A stretch of DNA of 64,000 nt from Vicinamibacteraceae bacterium (GTDB taxonomy: Bacteria > Planctomycetota > Phycisphaerae > Phycisphaerales > UBA5793): NCBI GenBank assembly GCA_011525805.1, contig WYBR01000090.1, positions 1 to 64,000 on the forward strand, read 5' to 3'. Each line of letters begins with the position of its first letter. Position 1 is the stretch's first letter. The notes beneath the pieces were generated by a model. It was not told where the DNA came from and made no database searches. It saw only the letters and a list, made by a program, of their open reading frames with translations. Shown here in pieces: positions 56,415 to 64,000 of the stretch. The translations under genes were made by a program, and so were the position numbers.

Positions 56415-57353
56415 ATGAACACGGCGGCCCCGAGTCCGACGACGCTGCCCTGCGAACCAGCGCCGATGGGGCCGGTCGCGGCGCTGGCGCGCGACATCAA
56501 GATCAGCCACAGCCTCTTCGCCCTGCCGTTCGCCGTACTCGCGTCGTTCATGGCCCGGCCAGCGAGCGAGTCGTGGGGAAGATTCGCGGCGCAGATGGTG
56601 CTGATTCTCATCTGCATGGTCAGCGCCCGCACGTTCGCCATGCTCGCCAATCGCATCGTCGACCGCGATTTTGATGCGCTCAACCCGCGCACTCGAGGCC
56701 GCGCGCTGCCCAGCGGGCGCGTGGCGCTGCGGCACGCGCTTTTCGCGCTGCTGTGGTCGGCCGGACTCTTCATCGTCTGCTGCGTCGGATTCGGTTTCGC
56801 CTTTGACAACTGGTGGCCGACCCTGCTCTCGGCGCCGGTGCTCGCGTGGATCGGGGCCTACGGGTGGATGAAGCGGTGGACGGCGATGTGTCATCTCTTT
56901 CTCGGTTCGTCGCTGGCGATCTCGCCCCTCGCCGCGGCGCTGGCGGTCAATCCCGAAGCGCTGGCGCAGCAGCCCGCGCTCTGGCTGCTGAGCCTCAGTG
57001 TGCTCTGCTGGGTCGCCGGGTTTGACATCATCTATGCGCTTCAGGACGTCGAGGTCGATCGGCAGCAATCGTTGCACAGCCTGCCGAGCCGTCTCGGCGT
57101 CGGCCGCGCGCTGTGGGTCAGCCGGGCGCTGCACGCCGTCAGCGTCGGCTGCCTCGGCGCCGTCGTGCTCATCGACCATCGCTTCGACTCGCTCTTCGCA
57201 GCCGGCGTCGGTCTGGTGGCCGCGCTGCTCGTCGTCGAGCACGCCGTCACGGCCGGGGGCGCGACCGCGCGGATCCAACTCGCTTTCTTCACCCTCAACG
57301 GCGTGATCAGTTGCCTGCTCGGCGTGCTGGGGGTCGTGAGCGTGGCCGTCTAG
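56415..57353 (+). CDS. UbiA-family prenyltransferase (MqnP/UbiA-like)
   Basis: The product is 312 residues with eight or nine membrane segments. The first aspartate-rich motif is NRIVDRDFDALNPRTRGRALPSG in outline (near 85-105), and the second is DIIYALQDVEVDRQQSLHSLPSRLG. IKISHSLFALPFAVLASFMA opens the family. It attaches a polyprenyl chain to an aromatic acid or futalosine-route intermediate in the membrane. The YALQD form fits the UbiA-like proteins of the futalosine menaquinone pathway. Starts at ATG 56415, divergent from the polyketide operon. Confidence 0.9.
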   Translation: MNTAAPSPTTLPCEPAPMGPVAALARDIKISHSLFALPFAVLASFMARPASESWGRFAAQMVLILICMVSARTFAMLANRIVDRDFDALNPRTRGRALPSGRVALRHALFALLWSAGLFIVCCVGFGFAFDNWWPTLLSAPVLAWIGAYGWMKRWTAMCHLFLGSSLAISPLAAALAVNPEALAQQPALWLLSLSVLCWVAGFDIIYALQDVEVDRQQSLHSLPSRLGVGRALWVSRALHAVSVGCLGAVVLIDHRFDSLFAAGVGLVAALLVVEHAVTAGGATARIQLAFFTLNGVISCLLGVLGVVSVAV

Positions 57354-57430
57354 CGCCGCACGCGAGCGCTCCCCGGCGCCAGACCCTCGGGTTGCGGCCA
57401 AACTGCGGCCCGCGCCGCCTATCGTCGATC

Positions 57431-58297
57431 ATGCCTTCGATCACGACCTGGACGATTCCCGGATGGCGCGACCTGCCGATCTACGGCAACGCGCACCTTC
57501 CCGACGCAGGCCGGAGGCCGCGCGGCGTCATTGTCCTCGTCCACGGCTTTATGGGCTACAAGGACTACGGCCTGTTCCCCTTCATCGCGCAGCGCTTCGC
57601 CGAGGCGGGTCTGATCGCCCACCGCTTCAACCTCACGACCTCCGGCATCACGGAGAACTTCGCGACGTTCGAGCGGCCGGACCTCTTCGAACTCGGCACC
57701 TGGAACAACAACGTCATCGACATCGACGCGGTGATCGATGCGGTTGACCGCGGAGCGTTGCCCGGCGGCGGCCTGCCGCTGCTGGTCATGGGACACAGCC
57801 GCGGCGGCGTGGGCGTGTTGCTCGCCGCCGGCCGGCGGTTCATGTGCGGCCGCAGACCGCTTCCCGCAGGCGTCATCTCCGCCTCGGCGCCGAGCCGGCC
57901 ATGGCGCTTCGCCGAGTCGCAGAAACGGCAGATTCTCGAGCGAGGCTATCTCGAGGTGAAAAGCGGCCGCACGGGTCAGGACCTCCGCGTCGGCCGGCGG
58001 TTCCTTGAAGAGCAACTCGCCGACCCGCAAGGACACGATATCGCCCGCCACGTCGCCGCGCTGCGCTGCCCCCTGCTCATCGTGCATGGAACGGTTGATC
58101 CGACCGTCCCGTCGCGGGAGGCGGAAGAGATCGCGGCGATGGCCGGCGAAGCCGTCCGACGCCGCCTCGTCCTTGTCGACGGGGGCGACCACGTATTCAA
58201 CACTCCCAACCCGTTCCCGATCGATGGTGCGCCCTCGCCTCAGTTGCAGGCTCACGTGGAGGCGCTTCTCGCGTTCTGCGATGAGGCGCTGGGGTAG
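57431..58297 (+). CDS. Alpha/beta hydrolase
   Basis: The product is 288 residues from the ATG at 57431. The oxyanion region is VIVLVHGFMGYKDYG, the nucleophile elbow VMGHSRGGVG, the acidic residue lies in IVHGTVDPTVPS, and the histidine in VDGGDHVFN. It resembles carboxyesterases and acyl hydrolases of the BAAT/YqiA kind. No signal peptide. Substrate unknown. It follows the ubiA gene by 77 bp on the same strand. Confidence 0.88.
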   Translation: MPSITTWTIPGWRDLPIYGNAHLPDAGRRPRGVIVLVHGFMGYKDYGLFPFIAQRFAEAGLIAHRFNLTTSGITENFATFERPDLFELGTWNNNVIDIDAVIDAVDRGALPGGGLPLLVMGHSRGGVGVLLAAGRRFMCGRRPLPAGVISASAPSRPWRFAESQKRQILERGYLEVKSGRTGQDLRVGRRFLEEQLADPQGHDIARHVAALRCPLLIVHGTVDPTVPSREAEEIAAMAGEAVRRRLVLVDGGDHVFNTPNPFPIDGAPSPQLQAHVEALLAFCDEALG

Positions 58298-58395
58298 TTG
58301 GGCGGCGCGCCCCTGCAGGGATCGGGCCGACCCCCTACAGTTGTCCCGATCGGGCGCTGCGCGGCTCCGACGCGCCAGGGAGTTGGCCGACGACG

Positions 58396-59364
58396 ATGAA
58401 CAAGTCGCACCACCGCACCTTCACCGGTGACTTCAAAGTCTTCTTCCTCCGAGGGTTGGCGATCCTGCTGCCCTCGGTGCTGACAATCTGGATCGTCGTC
58501 TACGCCTACCAGTTCGTGGACACGCGCATCGCGCAGCCGATCAACAGCATCTCGCGCCTGGCGGTGATCAAGGCGATTCCGCTGATCTACCGCACGCCGC
58601 GCGATCTGGAGGGCGAGGCGCTCGATCAGTGGGCGAAGAAGACCCATCCGGACTGGTACTACGTCTCTCCGGCGGAGAAGCAGGCGGAGCACGATCGTCG
58701 CGCTCTCGAAAAACTGCCCAAGGTGAGCGACGCCACGGCCGTCTTCGACATCCGGACCCGGTCGTTCAAGGCGTGGTGGGACCAGCACCGGTGGCTCGAC
58801 GCCATCGGGCTGATCCTGGCAATTCTGCTCTTCTACCTCGCGGGCCGGATCTTCGGGAGTTTTCTCGGCCGGCGGATCGCGGCGCGGCTCGAACGGCTCG
58901 TCGCCAGCGTGCCCGTCTTCAAGCAGGTCTATCCCTACGTCAAACAGCTCGTCGACTTCATGCTCGGCGAGAAGAAGCTCGAGTTTGACCGCGTGGTGGC
59001 CGTCGAGTATCCCCGCAAGGGGATCTGGTCCATCGGCTTCCTCACCGGGCACTCGATCAACGACGTGGCGCGGGTGGCGGGGGTCGATCCCGTGCGGATG
59101 GTCACGGTCTTCATCCCCAGTTCGCCGACGCCCTTCACGGGATACACGATCACCGTGTTTCGCGACGAGATCTACCCCGTTGGGATTACGGTCGAGGAGG
59201 CGCTGCGTTTTGTGGTAAGCGGAGGCGTGCTGGTGCCGGACCGCCAAAGCGTGCCCGGAACGGCCGGCGCGCTGGAAATCGCCCCGCTTCCGTCGGAAAG
59301 CGGTTCGGTCTCGCCGGCGCTTCGGGGCGGATCGGGGACGCCGCCTGCCGCCCGCGGCAGTTGA
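58396..59364 (+). CDS. DUF502 family membrane protein
   Basis: The product is 322 residues. It has two membrane helices (FFLRGLAILLPSVLTIWIVVYAY near 15-40 and AIGLILAILLFYLAGRIFGSFLG near 137-160). The family signature VFKQVYPYVKQLVDFML, with VVAVEYPRKGIWSIGFLTG and VFIPSSPTPFTGYT, follows. An insertion of about 60 residues between the helices (DLEGEALDQWAKKTHPDWYY) and a long polar tail are extra to most members. Function unknown. Its stop overlaps a TTGACA that could be the -35 of the hpf gene. Confidence 0.9.
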   Translation: MNKSHHRTFTGDFKVFFLRGLAILLPSVLTIWIVVYAYQFVDTRIAQPINSISRLAVIKAIPLIYRTPRDLEGEALDQWAKKTHPDWYYVSPAEKQAEHDRRALEKLPKVSDATAVFDIRTRSFKAWWDQHRWLDAIGLILAILLFYLAGRIFGSFLGRRIAARLERLVASVPVFKQVYPYVKQLVDFMLGEKKLEFDRVVAVEYPRKGIWSIGFLTGHSINDVARVAGVDPVRMVTVFIPSSPTPFTGYTITVFRDEIYPVGITVEEALRFVVSGGVLVPDRQSVPGTAGALEIAPLPSESGSVSPALRGGSGTPPAARGS

Positions 59365-59397
59365 CAAAGGCCTCGAATTGGTGCTAAGGATTCACCC

Positions 59398-59700
59398 ATG
59401 CAGATCACGGTGACGGGCAAGCATCTCGACATCAGCGCCGCCATGGAGGAGTACGCGCTCAGGAAGTGCGAGCGCCTTCCGCGGTTTTACGACCGGATCC
59501 AGAAGGTCGATGTCGTCATTGACCGACCGGGTCGCGAGTTTGAGGTTGAGATCATCGCCCACGTCGACCGGCATGATCCGTTCATCGGCCGGGACCGGGC
59601 GATGGACTATCATGCCTGCCTGGACAGCGTCGTCGACAAGTTGAGCCGGCAACTGGCGGAGTACAAAGAGATGACGCGCAACCGCAAGCATCCCGGCTGA
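59398..59700 (+). CDS. hpf: Short ribosome hibernation promoting factor
   Basis: The product is 100 residues, the short form. It starts at ATG 59398 after AAGGAT. MQITVTGKHLDISAAMEEYALRKCERLPRF and the following basic helix match the HPF/RaiA fold that binds the 30S decoding centre and inactivates ribosomes in stationary phase. Followed 33 bp later by ptsN and then an HPr gene, an order reminiscent of the proteobacterial rpoN-hpf-ptsN-rapZ-npr cluster. A TTGACA at 59361-59366 lies upstream. Confidence 0.93.
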   Translation: MQITVTGKHLDISAAMEEYALRKCERLPRFYDRIQKVDVVIDRPGREFEVEIIAHVDRHDPFIGRDRAMDYHACLDSVVDKLSRQLAEYKEMTRNRKHPG

Positions 59701-59733
59701 CTCGCCGGCGTCGGGATCGGAGTAGAATCGCGT

Positions 59734-60204
59734 ATGAAACTGCAAGAGATCATGGTGGAGTCGGCCTTGGTGCCCTCCCTCGGGGCGGTCACGCGCGACG
59801 AGGTTGTCGCGGAACTGGTGGACGCCCTCCTGGGCGCCGGAATCGTCGAAAAGGCCCACCGAGACGACATCATCGAGGCCATCCTCGAGCGGGAGCGCCG
59901 CGGCTCCACGGGCTTCGGCAAGGGCGTCGCCGTCCCCCACGTCAAGCACCCCTCCGTCAAGCGCATGGCTGCGACGATCGGCGTCAGCCCGAAGGGGGTG
60001 GACTTCAACGCCCTCGACCGCCAGCCGGTCTACTCCGTCGTCCTCCTGCTCAGCCCTGGCGACCAGCCCGAGGATCACCTCCGCGCGATGGAGATCATCT
60101 TCCAGAACCTCAGCCAGGACACCTTCCGGCGCTTCCTGCGGCAGGTCTCGACCGTGGACGACATCATCACGCTGATTCGCGAAGCGGACAGCCAGCAGTT
60201 GTGA
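59734..60204 (+). CDS. ptsN: PTS EIIA-Ntr type protein
   Basis: The product is 156 residues. The phosphorylatable histidine lies in GFGKGVAVPHVKHPSV, with ILERERRGSTGFGKG before it and VSPKGVDFNALDRQPVYSVVLLLSP after it, the EIIA-Ntr/fructose fold. The C-terminus contains LSQDTFRRFLRQV. In other bacteria it works in a regulatory phosphorelay, not sugar transport. The HPr gene is 122 bp downstream; no EI or EIIBC gene is in the window. Confidence 0.92.
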   Translation: MKLQEIMVESALVPSLGAVTRDEVVAELVDALLGAGIVEKAHRDDIIEAILERERRGSTGFGKGVAVPHVKHPSVKRMAATIGVSPKGVDFNALDRQPVYSVVLLLSPGDQPEDHLRAMEIIFQNLSQDTFRRFLRQVSTVDDIITLIREADSQQL

Positions 60205-60326
60205 GTTCCAGGACTTGTGGCTTGTGACTTGGGACTCGGAACCGGAGGTTGAGCAGCGGCGACCCAGACGGCTGGCCCCACGCCCCAAGCCTCAAGCCCC
60301 AGGCCCTCTTGCGGAGACTTCGGCGC

Positions 60327-60602
60327 TTGCCCACGAATGCCACCGCCAGGGTGACCATCCGCAACCGTCTGGGCCTGCACGCCCGGCCGGCGATGTCCTT
60401 TGTCGAGACCGCGTGTAACTACCAGTCCAGCCTCACGGTCAGCCGCGAGAGCCAGAAGGTGGACGGCAAGTCGATCATGCAGATGATGATGCTCGCCGCC
60501 ACCAAGGGCACCGAACTGCTCCTCGAAGCCGCCGGCCCCGACGCCCGCGAAATGCTCGATGCCCTCATCGACCTCGTCGATCGCGGGTTTGATGAGGAGT
60601 GA
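60327..60602 (+). CDS. HPr-type phosphocarrier protein
   Basis: The product is about 91 residues. The histidine site is in IRNRLGLHARPAMSFVE and the serine regulatory site in KVDGKSIMQMMMLAATKG, so both phosphorylation sites are kept. No ATG is available; a TTG at 60327 gives a normal N-terminus, and GGAG lies ten bases upstream. The 5' flank (60205-60300) carries a low-complexity repeat of ACTTG and CCAAGCC units. The Npr-like role is inferred from context. Confidence 0.9.
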   Translation: MPTNATARVTIRNRLGLHARPAMSFVETACNYQSSLTVSRESQKVDGKSIMQMMMLAATKGTELLLEAAGPDAREMLDALIDLVDRGFDEE

Positions 60603-60611
60603 GCGCCAGCG

Positions 60612-61940
60612 TCAGCGCGGCGCGGCGACGCGCGCGGATGCGTCAGCGGCGACCTCTTCTTCATCGACGCGCTCGATCGCCGCGCCGAGTTGTCTGAGCC
60701 GTTCCTCCATGCGCTGGTAGCCGCGATCGAGGTGGTAGACGCGGTTAATAATGGTGCGGCCCTGGGCCGCGAGGCCGGCGAGCACCAGGCACGCCGAGGC
60801 GCGCAGGTCGCTCGCCATCACCGGCGCGCCGACGAGTTTCGGCACGCCGGAGACGACGACCGTCGGCCCCTGCCGGTGCAGAACGGCGCCCATGCGCCCC
60901 AGTTCCGCCACGTGCAGGAAGCGCTGCTCGTAGATGCGCTCGGTGATGATGCTGTTGCCGTCGGCAAGGCACAACAGGGCCATGATCTGCGCCTGGAGGT
61001 CCGTCGGAAAGCCGGGGTGCGGCTGCGTCGTAACCTGCACGGGGTTGAGTCGCCGGCTCGACTCGACCATCACAGTGCAGCGGTCGGCCCCCTGCGCACG
61101 ATCGGTGCGCGTCACACCGACGCCGACCTCGTCGAGGCGGTCGAGCAGGGCGAGGAGCGCGTCGAGGGGGCAGTTGTCGATCGTCACCTGGCCGTTGGTG
61201 ATGGCGGAGGCGAGCATGTAGGTGCCCGCCTCGATGCGGTCGGGCATGATGCGGACTTCGGCGGGGCCGAGTTCTCGCACGCCGTGGATGGTGATGCGCG
61301 GCGTGCCGGCGCCCTCGATGCGCGCGCCCATGGCGGTGAGGGTCTCGGCGAGGTTGACGATCTCGGGTTCGCAAGCGGCGCACTCGATGACCGTCGTGCC
61401 CCGCGCCAGCGTGGCGGCGGACATGACGTTGGCGGTCCCGAGAACCGTCGAGCCGGCCGGCCCGCCGAGGAAGATCGTCGTGCCGGTGAGTTCGTCGGCC
61501 TGAGCGATGATGTCGCCGCCGTCGAGACGGATATCGGCCCCGAGCGCCCGCAGGCCGCGCAGGTGCAGGTCCACCGGCCGGTCGCCGATGGCGCAGCCCC
61601 CGGGCATGGAGATCCGCGCCCGCTTGCGCCGCGCGAGCATGGGTCCGAGTATGCAGATGCTCGCGCGCATGGTTCGGACGATTTCGTAGCGCGCGTGGCT
61701 GGCGGACTCATCGACGACCTGGAGGCGGGTGAGGTTGCCTTCGTACTGGACGTCGCAGCCGAGTTCGCCCAATAACCCGCGCATGTTGGCGAGGTCGCGC
61801 AGGTCCGGCACGTCGTGGAGGGTGAGGGGCTGGTCGGTGAGCAGGGCCGCGGCCATGATCGGCAGGGACGCGTTCTTGGACCCGCTGACGGTGAGGCGAC
61901 CCTTGAGGCGCCGTCCGCCGTCGATGACAAACGTATCCAT
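60612..61940 (-). CDS. murA: UDP-N-acetylglucosamine 1-carboxyvinyltransferase
   Basis: The product is 442 residues. It adds enolpyruvate to UDP-GlcNAc, the first committed step of peptidoglycan synthesis. The lysine/asparagine of [10 protein letters not shown] (22-23) and the active-site Cys116 in [16 protein letters not shown] are present; the cysteine predicts fosfomycin sensitivity. Later motifs [11 protein letters not shown] and [15 protein letters not shown] are intact. The tail after 420 ([14 protein letters not shown]) is a short extension. Convergent with the HPr gene, 9 bp apart. Confidence 0.96.
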   Translation of the reverse strand: MDTFVIDGGRRLKGRLTVSGSKNASLPIMAAALLTDQPLTLHDVPDLRDLANMRGLLGELGCDVQYEGNLTRLQVVDESASHARYEIVRTMRASICILGPMLARRKRARISMPGGCAIGDRPVDLHLRGLRALGADIRLDGGDIIAQADELTGTTIFLGGPAGSTVLGTANVMSAATLARGTTVIECAACEPEIVNLAETLTAMGARIEGAGTPRITIHGVRELGPAEVRIMPDRIEAGTYMLASAITNGQVTIDNCPLDALLALLDRLDEVGVGVTRTDRAQGADRCTVMVESSRRLNPVQVTTQPHPGFPTDLQAQIMALLCLADGNSIITERIYEQRFLHVAELGRMGAVLHRQGPTVVVSGVPKLVGAPVMASDLRASACLVLAGLAAQGRTIINRVYHLDRGYQRMEERLRQLGAAIERVDEEEVAADASARVAAPR

Positions 61941-62206
61941 GACTCTCCTCTTTCCGGCGCCGCACGGCGTGCAGTGAAGTGTAGTGGGCCGGTCCGGAAA
62001 TGGATCGTCCGATGCAGCGCCGGGGCTTCAGGAATCGTCGGAATCTTCCCCAGGCGTTACGGTCGGCAGGGCTTCACGCCGCTCGCCGCCTTTCTGATCT
62101 TCGCGCCGGCACGGAGCAGGGGTGAATTGTACATTGGGGGGTGCCGGATTGAGAAGGCCTCCGTCAAAGCCTTGCAGTCTGATCTGTTGTTGGAAGGAAG
62201 GGAATC

Positions 62207-63079
62207 ATGAAACGCAAGCAAGCCTTGTTCGCGATCGTGGGAATGGGCCTTCTCGCGCCGAGCGGCGCGGCCCTGGCGGCTGATCCGCCTCCGAGCACGC
62301 TCGAACTGACCGGCGTGGTCCGCGACTTCATCGAGCGGAGCAAGGCCAATGGCCATACTGACATGGAGCGCCGGCCGGTGAACGGCTTCGGCCAATACAT
62401 GGGCAACGTCGGCCCGATGCTGGACTCGCAGCGCAAGCCCGTCTTCGTCGGCGGAGGCCGCAAGGTCCTCAGCCAGTGGAAGAACTCGTCGGGGCAGGCG
62501 ATTCACCCCTCGCTGTACGACCCGTCGAAGGGCGACCAGGCGGGCAGCCTGAGTTCCTACACCGACAGCGGCGCCATCACCTCGGCGGACTCCTTCGCCC
62601 AGTGGTACCGCGACGTGCCGGGGATAAACCTCAGTCAGCCGCTCACGCTCACGCTCACCCGGTCGGGCGGCACCGACGAGATGCCGATCTACACGTATCA
62701 GAACACCGCCTTTTTCCCGATCGACGGGCAGATGCTCGGCAACTCGGGAGGAACGCCGGACCACAACTTCCACTTCACCCTGGAACTCCGCACGCAGTTC
62801 ACCTACCGCGAGGGGATGGGGCAGGTCTTCTCCTTCTACGGGGACGACGACGTGTGGGTGTTCATCAACGGCGAAATGGTGATCGACATCGGCGGCGTAC
62901 ACGGCAAGGTGTCGCAGATGGTCGAACTCGACCGCCTCGACCTGACCGACGGCCAGGTCTGCACCCTCGACTTCTTCTTCGCGGAGCGGCATCGCACCGA
63001 GTCGAACTTCCGCATCGACACGACGCTTCGCCTCGAGCCCGACCCGGTCATGCCGACCGTGAGCGCCCTGTACGACTGA
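62207..63079 (+). CDS. Secreted fibro-slime domain protein
   Basis: The product is 290 residues from the ATG at 62207, after GGAAGGAAGGG. A signal peptide (LFAIVGMGLLAPSGAALA) precedes VVRDFIERSKANGHTDMER. The core of the fibro-slime domain is FSFYGDDDVWVFINGEMVIDIGGVHGKVSQMVEL with LDFFFAERHRTESNFRIDT, a PA14-related calcium- or sugar-binding fold. Likely surface or matrix protein; binding of carbohydrate is inferred. It does not carry the shared 4-Cys tail. Its terminator follows. Confidence 0.92.
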   Translation: MKRKQALFAIVGMGLLAPSGAALAADPPPSTLELTGVVRDFIERSKANGHTDMERRPVNGFGQYMGNVGPMLDSQRKPVFVGGGRKVLSQWKNSSGQAIHPSLYDPSKGDQAGSLSSYTDSGAITSADSFAQWYRDVPGINLSQPLTLTLTRSGGTDEMPIYTYQNTAFFPIDGQMLGNSGGTPDHNFHFTLELRTQFTYREGMGQVFSFYGDDDVWVFINGEMVIDIGGVHGKVSQMVELDRLDLTDGQVCTLDFFFAERHRTESNFRIDTTLRLEPDPVMPTVSALYD

Positions 63080-63144
63080 CGCACCCCTCAGCCCAGCCGC
63101 GCCCGCCTTCGGGCGCTGCCGGCTGAGCAGTGCACCACGAACCG

Positions 63145-63178
63145 CAGCGCCCCGGACCCTGTTCCGGGGCGCTGTTCA
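63145..63178 (+). terminator. Terminator of the fibro-slime gene
   Basis: A perfect 12-bp stem (63145-63156 with 63163-63174, loop CCCTGT) is followed by TTCACTTT. It lies 66 bp past the stop. Confidence 0.75.
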
Positions 63179-63205
63179 CTTTGCGTCGGCGCGGCGCATC
63201 GAGAC

Positions 63206-64000
63206 TCAACCAGTCGCTTCACGCTCGCCCGCGAACAGAGGCGTGCTCAGGTAGCGCTCGCCAAAACTGCACGCGAAGGTCACGATCCGCCGGCCGCGCA
63301 TCTCCGGCCGGGCCGCGACGCGCAGGGCCGCACACACGTTGGCGCCGGTGCTGATGCCGCCGAGGATCCCCTCCTCCCGCGCCAGCCGACGGGCCCACTC
63401 AAACGCCTCGTCGTTCGTCACGGTGAGCGTCCCGTTGAGCAAGGTCGTGTCGAGGTTGCGCGGAACAAAGCCCGCGCCGATGCCCTGGATCTTGTGAAGA
63501 CCAGGCTTGCCGCCGGAGATCACCGGCGAATCGGCCGGCTCGACCGCGATCGCTCTGAATTCGGGATTGTGCCGGCGGATGAAGCGCGTCACGCCGGTGA
63601 TCGTCCCGCCCGTTCCCACCCCCGCGACGATGGCGTCGATGCGGTGGCCGGCATCCTCCCAGATCTCCGGCCCGGTGGTGGCTTCGTGGATCGCGGGGTT
63701 GGCCGGGTTGTCGAACTGTTGCGGCATGAAGGCGTTGGCGTCCGCGTCCACAAGTTCACGGGCCCGCGCGATCGCCCCGCCCATGCCCTGCGTAGCCGGT
63801 GTCAGGACGATCGAAGCGCCGAGGTGGCGCAGCATCGCCCGCCGCTCGAGACTCATCGACTCGGGCATGGCAAGCGTCAGCCGATAGCCGCGGGCGGCGC
63901 AGACGAAGGCGAGGGCGATGCCGGTGTTGCCGCTGGTCGGCTCGATGATGTGCGTCTCGGGGTTGATCCGCCCGTCGCGCTCGCCCGCTTCGATCATCGC
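63206..64000 (-). CDS. cysK: Cysteine synthase, N-terminus beyond window
   Basis: At least 264 residues are present and the frame is open at the right edge. PLP-binding and substrate motifs: [45 protein letters not shown] for the phosphate loop, and [16 protein letters not shown]. The PLP lysine should lie beyond the edge. O-acetylserine plus sulfide gives cysteine; cystathionine beta-synthase-like activity is the alternative. Convergent with the fibro-slime gene. Confidence 0.92.
   Translation of the reverse strand, partial: AMIEAGERDGRINPETHIIEPTSGNTGIALAFVCAARGYRLTLAMPESMSLERRAMLRHLGASIVLTPATQGMGGAIARARELVDADANAFMPQQFDNPANPAIHEATTGPEIWEDAGHRIDAIVAGVGTGGTITGVTRFIRRHNPEFRAIAVEPADSPVISGGKPGLHKIQGIGAGFVPRNLDTTLLNGTLTVTNDEAFEWARRLAREEGILGGISTGANVCAALRVAARPEMRGRRIVTFACSFGERYLSTPLFAGEREATG

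Overview
The window looks like a chromosomal segment from a high-GC member of the Planctomycetota, probably Phycisphaerae-like. This is inference from gene content. The pointers are several exported proteins with short hydrophobic leaders and 'choice-of-anchor' or fibro-slime type domains, a DUF7948/SBBP-type secreted protein, a PadR gene coupled to a HAAS-domain membrane protein, a deoxyhypusine-synthase-like enzyme, and many short intergenic repeats. No rRNA, tRNA, phage, insertion sequence or CRISPR array was recognised. About 54 protein genes are supported, two of them cut by the window edges.

Layout. 1-3.5 kb: the N-terminal part of a secreted protein carrying in-frame repeat insertions, a TPR lipoprotein and dtd. 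3.8-13.8 kb: a degenerate aconitase-like protein, a secreted beta-helix protein, a B12-fold protein, ubiE/menG, an M48 lipoprotein peptidase, an M19 dipeptidase, a candidate structured RNA, rny, and DUF1294 and DinB genes. 13.9-22.7 kb: 3D-domain, M14 carboxypeptidase, cupin, Uma2, FkbM, two secreted proteins and a thioredoxin-fold protein. 22.9-31 kb: a small conserved protein, aroC, a PadR/HAAS pair behind a near-consensus promoter, and a response regulator/histidine kinase pair followed by an MFS transporter. 31-42 kb: two von Willebrand A proteins, a secreted protein, an aldo/keto reductase, hrpA and a small conserved protein. 42-50 kb: an S9 peptidase, three consecutive secreted proteins, an HWE-type kinase and an SDR. 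50-57 kb: sulfotransferase, NUDIX, DHS-like, and a three-gene translationally coupled operon (methyltransferase, FAD oxidoreductase, type III polyketide synthase) with a divergent UbiA prenyltransferase. 57-64 kb: hydrolase, DUF502, hpf-ptsN-HPr, murA, a fibro-slime protein and cysK (partial).

The main unexplained signal is a C-terminal domain of about 100 residues shared by six otherwise unrelated exported proteins. It has four conserved cysteines, a CPG motif at its start and a terminal S/T-NV(V) motif, and two further proteins end in a related way. One gene is little more than signal peptide plus this domain. It may be a surface-retention or sorting module.

A second unexplained signal is a hairpin element of exactly 31 bp present six times, with paired substitutions that preserve the stem. 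At least four other short repeat families lie in the intergenic gaps, and one repeat type sits inside a reading frame.
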